Of a DNA stretch of 64,000 nucleotides, positions 37,488-45,620 are shown one piece after another. Below the pieces are notes generated by a model. It was not told the DNA's origin. It saw only the letters and a program-made list of their open reading frames with translations, and did not search any database. This DNA comes from Ralstonia sp. SET104 (GTDB lineage Bacteria > Pseudomonadota > Gammaproteobacteria > Burkholderiales > Burkholderiaceae), in assembly GCF_003851545.1 (NCBI RefSeq), contig NZ_BHVX01000004.1, positions 1-64,000 on the forward strand, in the 5' to 3' direction. A program made the position numbers and the translations under genes. Position 1 is the first letter of the stretch. Each line of letters begins with the position of its first letter.

Positions 37488-38960
37488 TCACCCCTTTTCA
37501 AGCTGCTCAGCCAAGAACCGGATCATGTCCGGATCGGCGCTGGTCGCAATGTTGAAGCGCATCCACGTAGACGGCATCTGCGACGGCGAAAACAGGCTGC
37601 CCGGCGCAAACACATAGCCCTGCTCGTGCCCGGCGCGGGCGATGGCGGTGGTGTCCTGCCCGGTATCGGCCCAGAGGAACATGCCCGCGCCCTGCTGCGC
37701 AAACAGTTTCAGGCCCATGCGCTCCAAGCCACGCTGCACGCCGTCCCGGGCGCGGTCCAGGCGGCCGCGTATGCGTTCGACGTGCTTGCGATAGTGCCCT
37801 TCCGTGAGGATCTTGTAGAGCACGCGCTCGTTGATCTCCGGCGTGACCAAACCGGTCAGCAACTTGCCGTCGATCAGGTTCTTGGCCAACTCCGGATGGC
37901 AGGCGATAAAGCCCACGCGCAGGTTCGCCGCGAGCGTCTTGGAAAAGCTGCTCAGGTAGATCACACGGCGCAACTGGTCCAAGCTCGCCAGCCGTGTGCC
38001 GGGATGTCCTGGCGGCGCGAGATCGCCGTAGATATCGTCTTCCACGATCAGGAAGCCGTACTGCTCAGCCAGCCGCAGCAACTGAAACGCCTTGGCCGCC
38101 GAGAGCGATGTCCCCGTCGGGTTGTGCAGGATCGAGTTGATAATCAGCAGCTTTGGGCGGCGTACCTGCACCAGCCCTTCCAGGGCGGCCAGATCCGGGC
38201 CCTCGGTGGTGTACGGCACGCCGATCACCTGGGCACCCTGCGCGGCAAAGCGGCCGAACATCAGAAACCATGCCGGATCGCCCACCAGCACTGTGTCGCC
38301 GGGCTGCACGTACTGACGCGCAATCAGGTCCAGCGACGAAGTAATGCCGGAGGTCATGACGATCTGGTCCGGCCGCGCGCCAATCTCCAGCTCCGCCAGC
38401 CGCGTCTGCAACTGCTGGCGCAACGGCAGGAAGCCCTGCGGCGACCCCCACGCGAGAAACTGGTTGCCGTTCTGGCGGCCCAGCGTACGCAGCGCGTTCG
38501 CGATCAGCTCGCCGTCGAGCCAGCCGTTGGGCAAAAAGCCGATGCCCGGCGCCTTGCGCGGCTCGGCAGAATGGAACATGTTCCGCAACAGCCAGGTCAC
38601 GTCGATCTTGCGTGCCGTGGCTGGCGGCGCAGCGGGCTCTTCGGGCAACGGCGTGTGGCGCTCCTTTACGTAAAAGCCCGAGCCGCGGCGCGATTCCAGA
38701 TACCCCTGCGCCACCAGCCGCTCGTACGCCTCCACCACGGTGAAGCGCGAAATGCTTTTCTCCTGTGCCAGTTGCCGGATCGACGGCATGCGCATGCCGG
38801 CGCGAAACACACGCTCGTCAATGCGCATGCGCGCCCACTCCGTGAGCTGATCCACCAGCGTCATCTGCGCTGACGGAATCGGATCCGGCAATTGCTCCGC
38901 CGCCGGGCGCGCTGCCGCGCGGCGGGCATCCAGGCTGATGATATGAGAGGTGGAATTCAT
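37488..38960 (-). CDS. MocR-family regulator (GntR HTH fused to PLP aminotransferase fold)
   Basis: The 490-aa protein has a GntR winged helix at residues 33-100 (LVDQLTEWARMRIDERVFRAG, MPSIRQLAQEKSISRFTVVEAYERL, GYLESRRGSGFYV). A fold-type I aminotransferase domain follows with NPTG (280-283) and PLP lysine K341 (SSFSKTLAANLRVGF). MocR proteins sense PLP or an amino acid-PLP adduct and bind direct repeats. The start MNSTSHIISLDAR was preferred; the longer frame would run through the repeats. It is divergent from the alaX-eamA-ridA-aminotransferase-gst genes. Confidence 0.93.
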   Translation of the reverse strand: MNSTSHIISLDARRAAARPAAEQLPDPIPSAQMTLVDQLTEWARMRIDERVFRAGMRMPSIRQLAQEKSISRFTVVEAYERLVAQGYLESRRGSGFYVKERHTPLPEEPAAPPATARKIDVTWLLRNMFHSAEPRKAPGIGFLPNGWLDGELIANALRTLGRQNGNQFLAWGSPQGFLPLRQQLQTRLAELEIGARPDQIVMTSGITSSLDLIARQYVQPGDTVLVGDPAWFLMFGRFAAQGAQVIGVPYTTEGPDLAALEGLVQVRRPKLLIINSILHNPTGTSLSAAKAFQLLRLAEQYGFLIVEDDIYGDLAPPGHPGTRLASLDQLRRVIYLSSFSKTLAANLRVGFIACHPELAKNLIDGKLLTGLVTPEINERVLYKILTEGHYRKHVERIRGRLDRARDGVQRGLERMGLKLFAQQGAGMFLWADTGQDTTAIARAGHEQGYVFAPGSLFSPSQMPSTWMRFNIATSADPDMIRFLAEQLEKG

Positions 38961-38989
38961 GACGGGATACGCTGGAGCAGGCGGAAAAC

Positions 38990-39031
38990 TGTACAGAAAG
39001 CACCATGGCAAAGTGTACAGGTACTGTACAG
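38990..39031. promoter_or_regulatory. Three direct TGTACAG repeats, likely MocR operator
   Basis: TGTACAG occurs at 38990-38996, 39014-39020 and 39025-39031, with centre spacings of 24 and 11 bp. All are in the same orientation, in the divergent promoter region. Direct-repeat operators near their own gene are the rule for MocR regulators. The 11-bp spacing puts two copies on the same helix face. Confidence 0.75.
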
Positions 39032-39092
39032 ACACAGTTCGGTAGCATCAAGGTCAGAATTCCGCCCCCAGAGCGCATTTTGGAGACCGCAC

Positions 39093-39812
39093 ATGCCTAC
39101 GTTGAAACGCTTTGACGAAGACGCCTACCGCACCACCTGCAACGCCACCGTTGTCGCCGTACACCCGGAAGGCATTGAGCTGGACGCCACAGTGTTCTAC
39201 GCCCGCAGCGGCGGTCAGGCCGGCGACACCGGCACGCTCGTCCTGGGCGATGGGCAGGCCATCACAATTGCCGACACCGTCTACAGCGCCGATCGCCAGA
39301 CCGTGCTGCACGTGGCCGCCGACAACGCCAAGCTCACGCTGCTCGCGCCTGGCACGCCCGTCACCGCCACCATCGACTGGGACCGCCGCCACCGCCTGAT
39401 GCGCCTGCATACGTGCCTGCATCTGCTGGGCTCGCTGATTCCGGTGCCGGTCACGGGCTGTGGCATCTCGCCAGACTCCGGCCGCATCGATTTCGACCTG
39501 CCCGAATCGACGCTCGACCGCGACACGCTCACCACGCAACTGAACGAACTCATCGGCCGCAACACGCCAGTACGCATCGACCTGATCACGCCGGAAGCGC
39601 TGGCCGCGCAGCCAGAGCTCGTGCGCACCATCGGCGCGGCGCCGCCGGCGGGTGCGTCAGCCATCCGCATCATCCATATCGAGGGCATCGACCGCCAGCC
39701 GTGCGGCGGCACCCACGTGCGCGCCACCGGTGAAATCGGCCGCGTGGTCGTCACCAAGATCGAAAAGAAGAGCCGCCAGAACCGGCGCGTGGCAGTGGCG
39801 TTTGCAGATTGA
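39093..39812 (+). CDS. alaX: AlaX-type alanyl-tRNA editing protein
   Basis: The 239-aa stand-alone editing domain of AlaRS hydrolyses mischarged Ser- or Gly-tRNA(Ala). Zinc ligands are H106 and H110 (RLHTCLHLLG) and C204 and H208 (CGGTHV). The N-terminal barrel (ELDATVFYARSGGQAGDTG) is of the AlaX-M kind. TGGAGA precedes the ATG. It is first in a row of five plus-strand genes under the putative MocR control region. Confidence 0.9.
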   Translation: MPTLKRFDEDAYRTTCNATVVAVHPEGIELDATVFYARSGGQAGDTGTLVLGDGQAITIADTVYSADRQTVLHVAADNAKLTLLAPGTPVTATIDWDRRHRLMRLHTCLHLLGSLIPVPVTGCGISPDSGRIDFDLPESTLDRDTLTTQLNELIGRNTPVRIDLITPEALAAQPELVRTIGAAPPAGASAIRIIHIEGIDRQPCGGTHVRATGEIGRVVVTKIEKKSRQNRRVAVAFAD

Positions 39813-39821
39813 GCGGCCGCC

Positions 39822-40760
39822 ATGAACAAGTCCGCCACCCTGCCCATGAACCACATTGATCACGCTGAACGCCGCGGCCTGCTGCTCGGCTTCATCGGCG
39901 TGACGATCTTCAGCCAGACGCTACCGTTCACGCGCATGGCCGTCGCTGAGCTGGACGCGACGTTCGTAGCGCTGGCGCGGGCGGTGCTGGCCAGTGTGCT
40001 GGCACTCGGCCTGCTGGCAGCGACGCGGGCGTTTTCCCCCGGCAAGCGCCCGCGCGGCAACCAATGGTGGCAACTCGCGGTAACCGCGATGGGCGTGGTG
40101 GTGGGCTTTCCGCTGTTTTCGTCACTGGCGATGCGCGATGTGCCAGCCGCGCACGGCGCCATCATCACCGGTCTGTTGCCGCTGGCAACCGCCGTCTTTG
40201 CCGCGTGGTTCGGGCGTGAACGGCCATCGACGGGGTTCTGGCTGTGCGCGGTGATCGGCAGTGTGCTCGTCGTCTCATTTGCGCTGCTGCAAGGTGCAGG
40301 CGCGTTGCATCGCGCCGATTGGCTATTGTTTGCGGCCATGGTGACCGGGGCCCTCGGTTATGCGACAGGCGGCAAGCTCGCACGCGAGTTGGGCGGCACG
40401 CAGACGATTGCCTGGGCGCTGGTCGTCTCGCTGCCCGTGCTGCTACCGCTGGTGGGTGCGCTGGCGTGGCTGCCGGCCACACATCAGGCCGAGGCACTGG
40501 CGCATGCTTCATCGCGCGCCTGGATGGGGCTGGCTTACGTGTCGGCCTTTTCCATGTTCATCGGCTTCCTGTTCTGGTATTCGGGCCTTGCTGCAGGCGG
40601 TGTTGCACGGGTCGGCCAGATACAATTGCTGCAACCTTTCATGACGCTGATTGGCGGCTGGTTGCTGCTGGGCGAATCGCTGGACGCGCCCACCGTGCTG
40701 TTTGCGCTGGCAGTGATTGCCGTGGTCGGCATTGGCCGGCGGACGTCGGTGCGCCGATAG
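39822..40760 (+). CDS. EamA/DMT-superfamily transporter
   Basis: The 312-aa membrane protein has ten predicted helices in two EamA repeats (GVTIFSQTLPFTRMAVAELDATFVALARAVLA; later GGVARVGQIQLLQPFMTLIGGWLLLGE). The second repeat's LLQPF replaces the more common LEP. A role as exporter of amino acids or derivatives fits its neighbours. It starts 9 nt after alaX. Confidence 0.87.
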   Translation: MNKSATLPMNHIDHAERRGLLLGFIGVTIFSQTLPFTRMAVAELDATFVALARAVLASVLALGLLAATRAFSPGKRPRGNQWWQLAVTAMGVVVGFPLFSSLAMRDVPAAHGAIITGLLPLATAVFAAWFGRERPSTGFWLCAVIGSVLVVSFALLQGAGALHRADWLLFAAMVTGALGYATGGKLARELGGTQTIAWALVVSLPVLLPLVGALAWLPATHQAEALAHASSRAWMGLAYVSAFSMFIGFLFWYSGLAAGGVARVGQIQLLQPFMTLIGGWLLLGESLDAPTVLFALAVIAVVGIGRRTSVRR

Positions 40761-40804
40761 CGTCGTTCCCCATCCCTGTTCACCCAACACCTCAAGGAGT
40801 CAAT

Positions 40805-41275
40805 ATGTCCGCCTCGCACGACGCTCAGGCCAAGCTCAAGCAACTGGGCATCGAATTGCCCGCCGCCGGTGCTCCAGCCGCTGCGTACGTTATGGCCGCT
40901 CAAACCGGCAACCAGGTCTTCCTGTCTGGCCACATCGCCAAGAAAGACGGCAAGCCTTGGGTCGGCAAGCTGGGCGCCGACATGACCACCGAACAAGGCA
41001 AGGCCGCTGCACGCGCCATCGCCATCGACCTCATCGCCACGTTGAACACGCACCTGGGGGGCGACCTCGCCCGCGTCAAACGCATCGTCAAGGTCATGAG
41101 CCTGGTCAATTCCACACCGGAGTTCACCGAGCAGCACCTGGTGACCAACGGCGCGTCGGAACTGTTTGCCGATGTGTTTGGCGAGGCCGGCAAGCACGCC
41201 CGCAGCGCTTTCGGCGTTGCACAGATTCCGTTCGGCGCGTGTGTTGAGATCGAACTGATTGCCGAAGTCGCCTGA
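40805..41275 (+). CDS. RidA-family protein (long YjgF_like_1 subgroup)
   Basis: The 156-aa protein is longer than E. coli RidA (128). RidA hydrolyses reactive enamines and imines formed by PLP enzymes. The Arg of the active site is retained in HARSAFGVAQIP and the C-terminal Glu in VEIELIAEV. AAGGAG precedes the ATG. It sits directly upstream of a PLP aminotransferase gene, the enzyme class whose by-products RidA clears. Confidence 0.9.
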   Translation: MSASHDAQAKLKQLGIELPAAGAPAAAYVMAAQTGNQVFLSGHIAKKDGKPWVGKLGADMTTEQGKAAARAIAIDLIATLNTHLGGDLARVKRIVKVMSLVNSTPEFTEQHLVTNGASELFADVFGEAGKHARSAFGVAQIPFGACVEIELIAEVA

Positions 41276-41405
41276 GCGACGCTTTTCCGCCTGTGCCCAA
41301 GGCGGCCGCCCTATGTTAGACGGGCCGGTTGCCTGCTATTCTCTGCGCTTTGCCCACCCACGGCGCCCGCTCACGAGGTGGGCACCGCAACACAAGGACC
41401 ACACC

Positions 41406-42596
41406 ATGGACCACGCTCCCTGTACCTTCTCCCGCCGTGCTCAACAGCTCACCAGTTCGGCGATCCGGGAAATCCTCAAGATCACTGAACGTCCTGAGGT
41501 CATTTCGTTTGCCGGTGGCCTGCCCGCCCCGGTCACCTTCCCGGTCGAGGCGATTCAGGCGGCGTGCGCCCGCATGTTTGCAGACAACCCGCAGGCCGCA
41601 CTGCAGTACGGCCCGACCGAGGGGCTGTCCGGACTGCGGGAATGGATTGCCCAGCGACACGACACCACGGCTTCGCGCGTGCTCATCACGACGGGGTCGC
41701 AACAGGGGCTGGACCTGCTGGGCAAGATCTTCATCGACCCGCAAAGCAAGGTGATGGTGGAAACGCCCAGCTATCTGGGAGCGCTGCAATCGTTCTCACT
41801 GTTCGAGCCGGCGTACATGTCGGTGCCCAGCGACGACAAAGGTCTGCTGCCCGAAGCGCTCACGCCCGAACTGACTGCCGGCGCGCGCTTCTTCTACACG
41901 ATCCCGAACTTCCAGAACCCGACCGGCCGCCGCCTCCCGCTGGACCGCCGCCAGGCCCTGGTGACCCGCGCCAAAGAACTCGGCGTGCTGCTGGTCGAAG
42001 ACGATCCGTACGGAGAGCTGAGCTATACCGGCGACCAGTTGCCCTCGCTGCGCTCGCTCAACCCGGACGGCGTGGTCTACATGGGTTCGTTCTCGAAGAT
42101 CCTGGCACCGGGCATGCGCCTGGGCTACATCATTGCGCCCGAGCACATCCACTTCAAACTCGTGCAGGCCAAGCAGGCGTCGGATCTGCACACGCCCAGC
42201 TTCACGCAGCGCGTGGCATACGAGGTACTGAAGACCGGCCTGCTCGACACGCATATCCCGAGCATCCGAGACCTCTACGGCAAGCAGTGCGAAGCGATGC
42301 TGGATTCGCTGCAGCGCCACATGCCGACCGGCGTGCACTGGAACCGTCCGGAAGGCGGCATGTTCATCTGGGTGGAAGTGCCCGAAGGCATCGACACGAT
42401 GGCCTTGCTGGAAAAGGCCGTTGCGCGCAATGTGGCCTTCGTGCCCGGCGCGCCGTTCTATGCCAACGCGCCGCGTCGCAATACCCTGCGCCTGGCCTTC
42501 GTGACTGTCGCGCCGGAACGCATCGAACAAGGCGTTGCCGTGCTGGGCGAGTTGATCCGCGCGGAAATCGCGGCGCTCACGCCCAAGGCCGCCTAA
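41406..42596 (+). CDS. PLP-dependent aminotransferase (class I/II, 2-aminoadipate transaminase-like)
   Basis: The 396-aa enzyme starts MDHAPCTFSRRAQQLTSSAIREIL. Visible are EVISFAGGLP, NPTG (171-174), VEDDPYGEL and PLP lysine K231 (GSFSKILAPGMRLGY), the pattern of the LysN/ARO8-like aminotransferases. The amino donor cannot be read from sequence. Its fold resembles the sensor domain of the divergent MocR regulator. Confidence 0.92.
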   Translation: MDHAPCTFSRRAQQLTSSAIREILKITERPEVISFAGGLPAPVTFPVEAIQAACARMFADNPQAALQYGPTEGLSGLREWIAQRHDTTASRVLITTGSQQGLDLLGKIFIDPQSKVMVETPSYLGALQSFSLFEPAYMSVPSDDKGLLPEALTPELTAGARFFYTIPNFQNPTGRRLPLDRRQALVTRAKELGVLLVEDDPYGELSYTGDQLPSLRSLNPDGVVYMGSFSKILAPGMRLGYIIAPEHIHFKLVQAKQASDLHTPSFTQRVAYEVLKTGLLDTHIPSIRDLYGKQCEAMLDSLQRHMPTGVHWNRPEGGMFIWVEVPEGIDTMALLEKAVARNVAFVPGAPFYANAPRRNTLRLAFVTVAPERIEQGVAVLGELIRAEIAALTPKAA

Positions 42597-42633
42597 ATTT
42601 ACGTCACCACGCTTAAGAAAGGAGCCGTCGTCG

Positions 42634-43275
42634 ATGTTGCGGATCTGGGGAAGACTCTCTTCGGTCAATGTGCAGAAAGTGGTCTGGTGCGCGCGCGAGC
42701 TGTCGCTGGACCATGAACGCATCGACGTCGGCGGTGCCTTTGGGGGCGTCGATACGGCGGAATTCAAGGCGATGAACCCGAACGGGATGATCCCCGTCAT
42801 CGAAGACGGCCTGAACGATTCCGGCGATACGCGCTTCGTGCTGTGGGAATCCAACGCCATCGTGCGCTACCTGTCGGCACGCTACGGCCCTGGCAACCTC
42901 TACCCGCTCGAACTGCATGAACGTGCTGATGCCGACCGCTGGATGGATTGGCAGACCACCTCGTACAGCCCGTCGATGGTCGATGCGTTCCTGCAGCTCG
43001 TGCGTACGCCGGAAGACCAGCGCGACGCCGCCCGCATTGAACACTCACGCCAGGCGGCCGAGCGCGCCACCGCCGTTCTCGAAGCCGTGTTGGCCAAGCA
43101 GCCCTACGTGGCCGGCCAGCGCTTCACGATGGCCGACATCGTCTGCGGCTGCGCCACGCACCGCTGGCTCGGCTTGCCGATGGAGCGCCCCGCCCGCCCG
43201 AACCTTGAGCGTTGGATGACGGAGTTGCGCGACCGTCGAGCAGCGCGGGAAGTGTTGGCGCTGCCGGTGGTTTAG
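42634..43275 (+). CDS. Glutathione S-transferase
   Basis: The 213-aa GST has the thioredoxin-like domain MLRIWGRLSSVNVQKVVWCARELSL (candidate catalytic Ser 9/10), cis-Pro NGMIPVIED and ESNAIVRYL for glutathione binding. The helical domain has VAGQRFTMADIVCGCATHRW. It is the last gene of the cluster started by alaX. Confidence 0.92.
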   Translation: MLRIWGRLSSVNVQKVVWCARELSLDHERIDVGGAFGGVDTAEFKAMNPNGMIPVIEDGLNDSGDTRFVLWESNAIVRYLSARYGPGNLYPLELHERADADRWMDWQTTSYSPSMVDAFLQLVRTPEDQRDAARIEHSRQAAERATAVLEAVLAKQPYVAGQRFTMADIVCGCATHRWLGLPMERPARPNLERWMTELRDRRAAREVLALPVV

Positions 43276-43310
43276 ACCACCATCCAAACCGATTGCGGTA
43301 GCATCATCCA

Positions 43311-43343
43311 CCGCGCACGGCACCCTGGCCGGCGCGGTTTTTT
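43311..43343 (+). terminator. Terminator after the gst gene
   Basis: CCGCGC and GCGCGG pair across a GC-rich loop and are followed by TTTTTTG. It separates the gst cluster from the MASE1 gene, whose ATG is only 23 bp further on. Confidence 0.6.
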
Positions 43344-43365
43344 GTTTTTACCGAGGCAAATCCGG

Positions 43366-44652
43366 ATGCCACTGAACCGACCCTCCACCACCGTCGCCAC
43401 GATCCTCTGGGGTGCGCTTTACCTGGTTGCCGCCATCGTGTCACACCGGCTAAACGGGCCGGTCGACATGACGGGCTACCTCTGGCTGCCGGCGGGCGTG
43501 ACGATGGCCGCGTTCATGCTGCGGCCGTACCGCGAATGGCCGGGGCTGGGCGCGGCGTTTGCCGCCGCGCAACTGGCGCTGGCGGCCATTGAACACACCA
43601 ACCCTGCGCACGCGATGCTGTTTGTGCTCGACGAGGCGGGCAGCGCGGCGCTGGGCGTGGCGCTGGTGCGGCTGGCGCGCGTGCCGCTCGAGGGACTGTA
43701 CTTCGTGCGGGCGATGCTGGCCGCAGGTGCGTTCAGCGCAGTGCTGGGCGCGCTGTTCGGCGCGGCATGGTTTGCGTGGTCACAAGGCGGCGCGTTCGGG
43801 CACGTGCTGCACATCTGGGCGGCGTCGGACTTTCTCGGCGTTCTGATCGTCACGCCGGTGCTGGCGGCGTGGTCGCGCTTTCGCGCGTTCCGTTCAGGCG
43901 GCACCGACCGTACGGATTTCCTGCTCGGGCTGGCCGCCTTCGTTGCGCTGGCGCTGTCGGCATACATCATCTTCGATGGCAACAGCGACGCGAAATTTGG
44001 CGACGGCATCGGCTTTGCATTGACGTACATCCCGCTGTTTTTTGCCGTGGTAGTGGCTCTGCTGTGGGGCGGCCGCGGCGGCTCGGTGGCGGTGTTGCTG
44101 CTCACGCTGGTGGCGCTTACGCAAACCGCTGAAGGCGACGGCCCCTTCGCTGTGCTGGATCACCACTACGGCCAGTCGCTGCTCGAAGCGCAGTTGTACC
44201 TGGGCGTCGCCGCACTGCTGGTGCTGGTGGTGAGCGCACTCAAGACGACGCGCGAGCAACTGCACGAGCAAAGTGCACAGTGGCAAAACCGCGTGGAACT
44301 GGCGCTGTCGGCGGCGGGGCAACTCGTCTACACCATCGACCCGGCCAGCGGCCGCATCGATTGGGGTGGCGATGTGGTTCTCGTTTTCGGGCACGACGCG
44401 GCAAGCTTGGCGTCCATCTCAACCGTGCTGCAGTTGGTGCATCCGGATGACCGCAATGCGCTGCGTGCGCGTTGGCTGGGTGACGCGCCGCAAGACGATG
44501 AGGCTGCCTCCCCTGCACGACGCCAGACGCTGCGTATCACCGCGCGCGACGGCACGCTGCACACCGTGGTCGACAACGGCGGCCCGCTGACCGACGCCCT
44601 CGGCAACACCGCGCTGGTGGCCGGCACTTGGTCGGTCGAGACGGCGCTGTGA
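43366..44652 (+). CDS. MASE1 membrane sensor with PAS domain and no output domain
   Basis: The 428-aa protein has an N-terminal MASE1 region of about eight helices (residues 8-290: YLWLPAGVTMAAFML, HIWAASDFLGVLIVTPVLAAW). A short coiled segment and one PAS-like domain (about 310-428: NRVELALSAAGQLVYTIDPASGRI ... VLQLVHPDDRNALRARWL) follow. It ends there, with no GGDEF, EAL or histidine kinase domain. The next gene follows 7 nt later in the same operon and is a hydrolase, so the output domain has not merely been split off. Confidence 0.85.
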   Translation: MPLNRPSTTVATILWGALYLVAAIVSHRLNGPVDMTGYLWLPAGVTMAAFMLRPYREWPGLGAAFAAAQLALAAIEHTNPAHAMLFVLDEAGSAALGVALVRLARVPLEGLYFVRAMLAAGAFSAVLGALFGAAWFAWSQGGAFGHVLHIWAASDFLGVLIVTPVLAAWSRFRAFRSGGTDRTDFLLGLAAFVALALSAYIIFDGNSDAKFGDGIGFALTYIPLFFAVVVALLWGGRGGSVAVLLLTLVALTQTAEGDGPFAVLDHHYGQSLLEAQLYLGVAALLVLVVSALKTTREQLHEQSAQWQNRVELALSAAGQLVYTIDPASGRIDWGGDVVLVFGHDAASLASISTVLQLVHPDDRNALRARWLGDAPQDDEAASPARRQTLRITARDGTLHTVVDNGGPLTDALGNTALVAGTWSVETAL

Positions 44653-44659
44653 CCCCTCT

Positions 44660-45484
44660 ATGACCATTCAAGCGCCCGGCAGCACTGCGGTGCTGCTGAT
44701 TCACGGCCTGGGCGGCACGGCCTACGACCTGGGCGTGCTGCAGAAAGCGCTGCGCAATGCCGGCGCAGTGACGCACGTCCCGACCTTGCCTGGCCACGGC
44801 ACGCGCCCCGAAGACCTGATTCATATGCCCGCTGAAGCTTGGCTTGAAACGCTCACGCAAACGTATGAGCAGCTCGTCGCCGAGCATGAAACCGTGCATA
44901 TCGGGGGAATGTGCATGGGCGCGCTGCTGGCGCTGATACTGGCGCACCGCGTTCGACATGGCATCGACCGCCCGCAAGACAGGCTGGCGCTGCTGGCCAC
45001 GCCCATCCATATCGACGGCTGGTCGACGCCCTGGTATCGGGATTTGCGGTATGCGGTGTATCGCATTCCGGGCATGGCCGCACGCATGCGTGTGGAAGAA
45101 GATGAACCGTTCGGCGTTAAGAACCCGCTGTTGCGGCGGATCATCAAGGCCAAACTCGCGCGTGGCGACAGCTTCCACTACCCCTGGGTGCCACTGGCGT
45201 GCATTCGGCAGGTGGATCGGCTGCGCCGCCGGGCCCGGGCGGCAGCGCCCGACACGCAGTGCCAAACGCTGGTGATCCATTCCCGCGAAGACGAGCTCAC
45301 CAGCCTGCGCTCCGCCCAAACGCTGCAAGCCACCCTTCCCCACGCGCGCACCGTGGTGCTGGAAGACAGCTACCACATGATCTGCGTGGACAACGACCGC
45401 GATCAGGTCGCGGCCGAGGTGCTGCGCTTCTTCGGGTTCGACCCGGCAGCAGCCAAACGCAAAGGCGCAGCCATGGCCGAGTGA
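44660..45484 (+). CDS. Alpha/beta hydrolase with Cys nucleophile elbow (GxCxG)
   Basis: The 274-aa alpha/beta hydrolase has oxyanion segment LLIHGLGGTAYDL and nucleophile elbow IGGMCMGALL, so residue 85 is Cys where carboxylesterases have Ser. Probable acid and base are the Asp in IHSREDELTS and the His in LEDSYHMICVD. The general plan is that of the carboxylesterase Est30/monoacylglycerol lipase group. Cys elbows occur in PHA synthases and dienelactone hydrolases. Substrate unknown. It follows the MASE1-PAS gene by 7 nt. Confidence 0.85.
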   Translation: MTIQAPGSTAVLLIHGLGGTAYDLGVLQKALRNAGAVTHVPTLPGHGTRPEDLIHMPAEAWLETLTQTYEQLVAEHETVHIGGMCMGALLALILAHRVRHGIDRPQDRLALLATPIHIDGWSTPWYRDLRYAVYRIPGMAARMRVEEDEPFGVKNPLLRRIIKAKLARGDSFHYPWVPLACIRQVDRLRRRARAAAPDTQCQTLVIHSREDELTSLRSAQTLQATLPHARTVVLEDSYHMICVDNDRDQVAAEVLRFFGFDPAAAKRKGAAMAE

Positions 45485-45620
45485 TCAGACGGCCGGGCCC
45501 ACCGTCTCGTGCTCGTACGCGGCATCCAGCCGGCGCTGGCGCTCGCCGCCCCTGAACACGCGCCGCGCTCCCGGCGCGCCTGCGCAAACCCGCTGCCGAT
45601 TGTTGTCGATCGATGCCGCT

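Noticed and set aside
45485-45620. Possible small gene between the hydrolase and patatin genes
   Set aside because: Short open frames exist but all run out of flanking genes, with no start signal or recognisable sequence.
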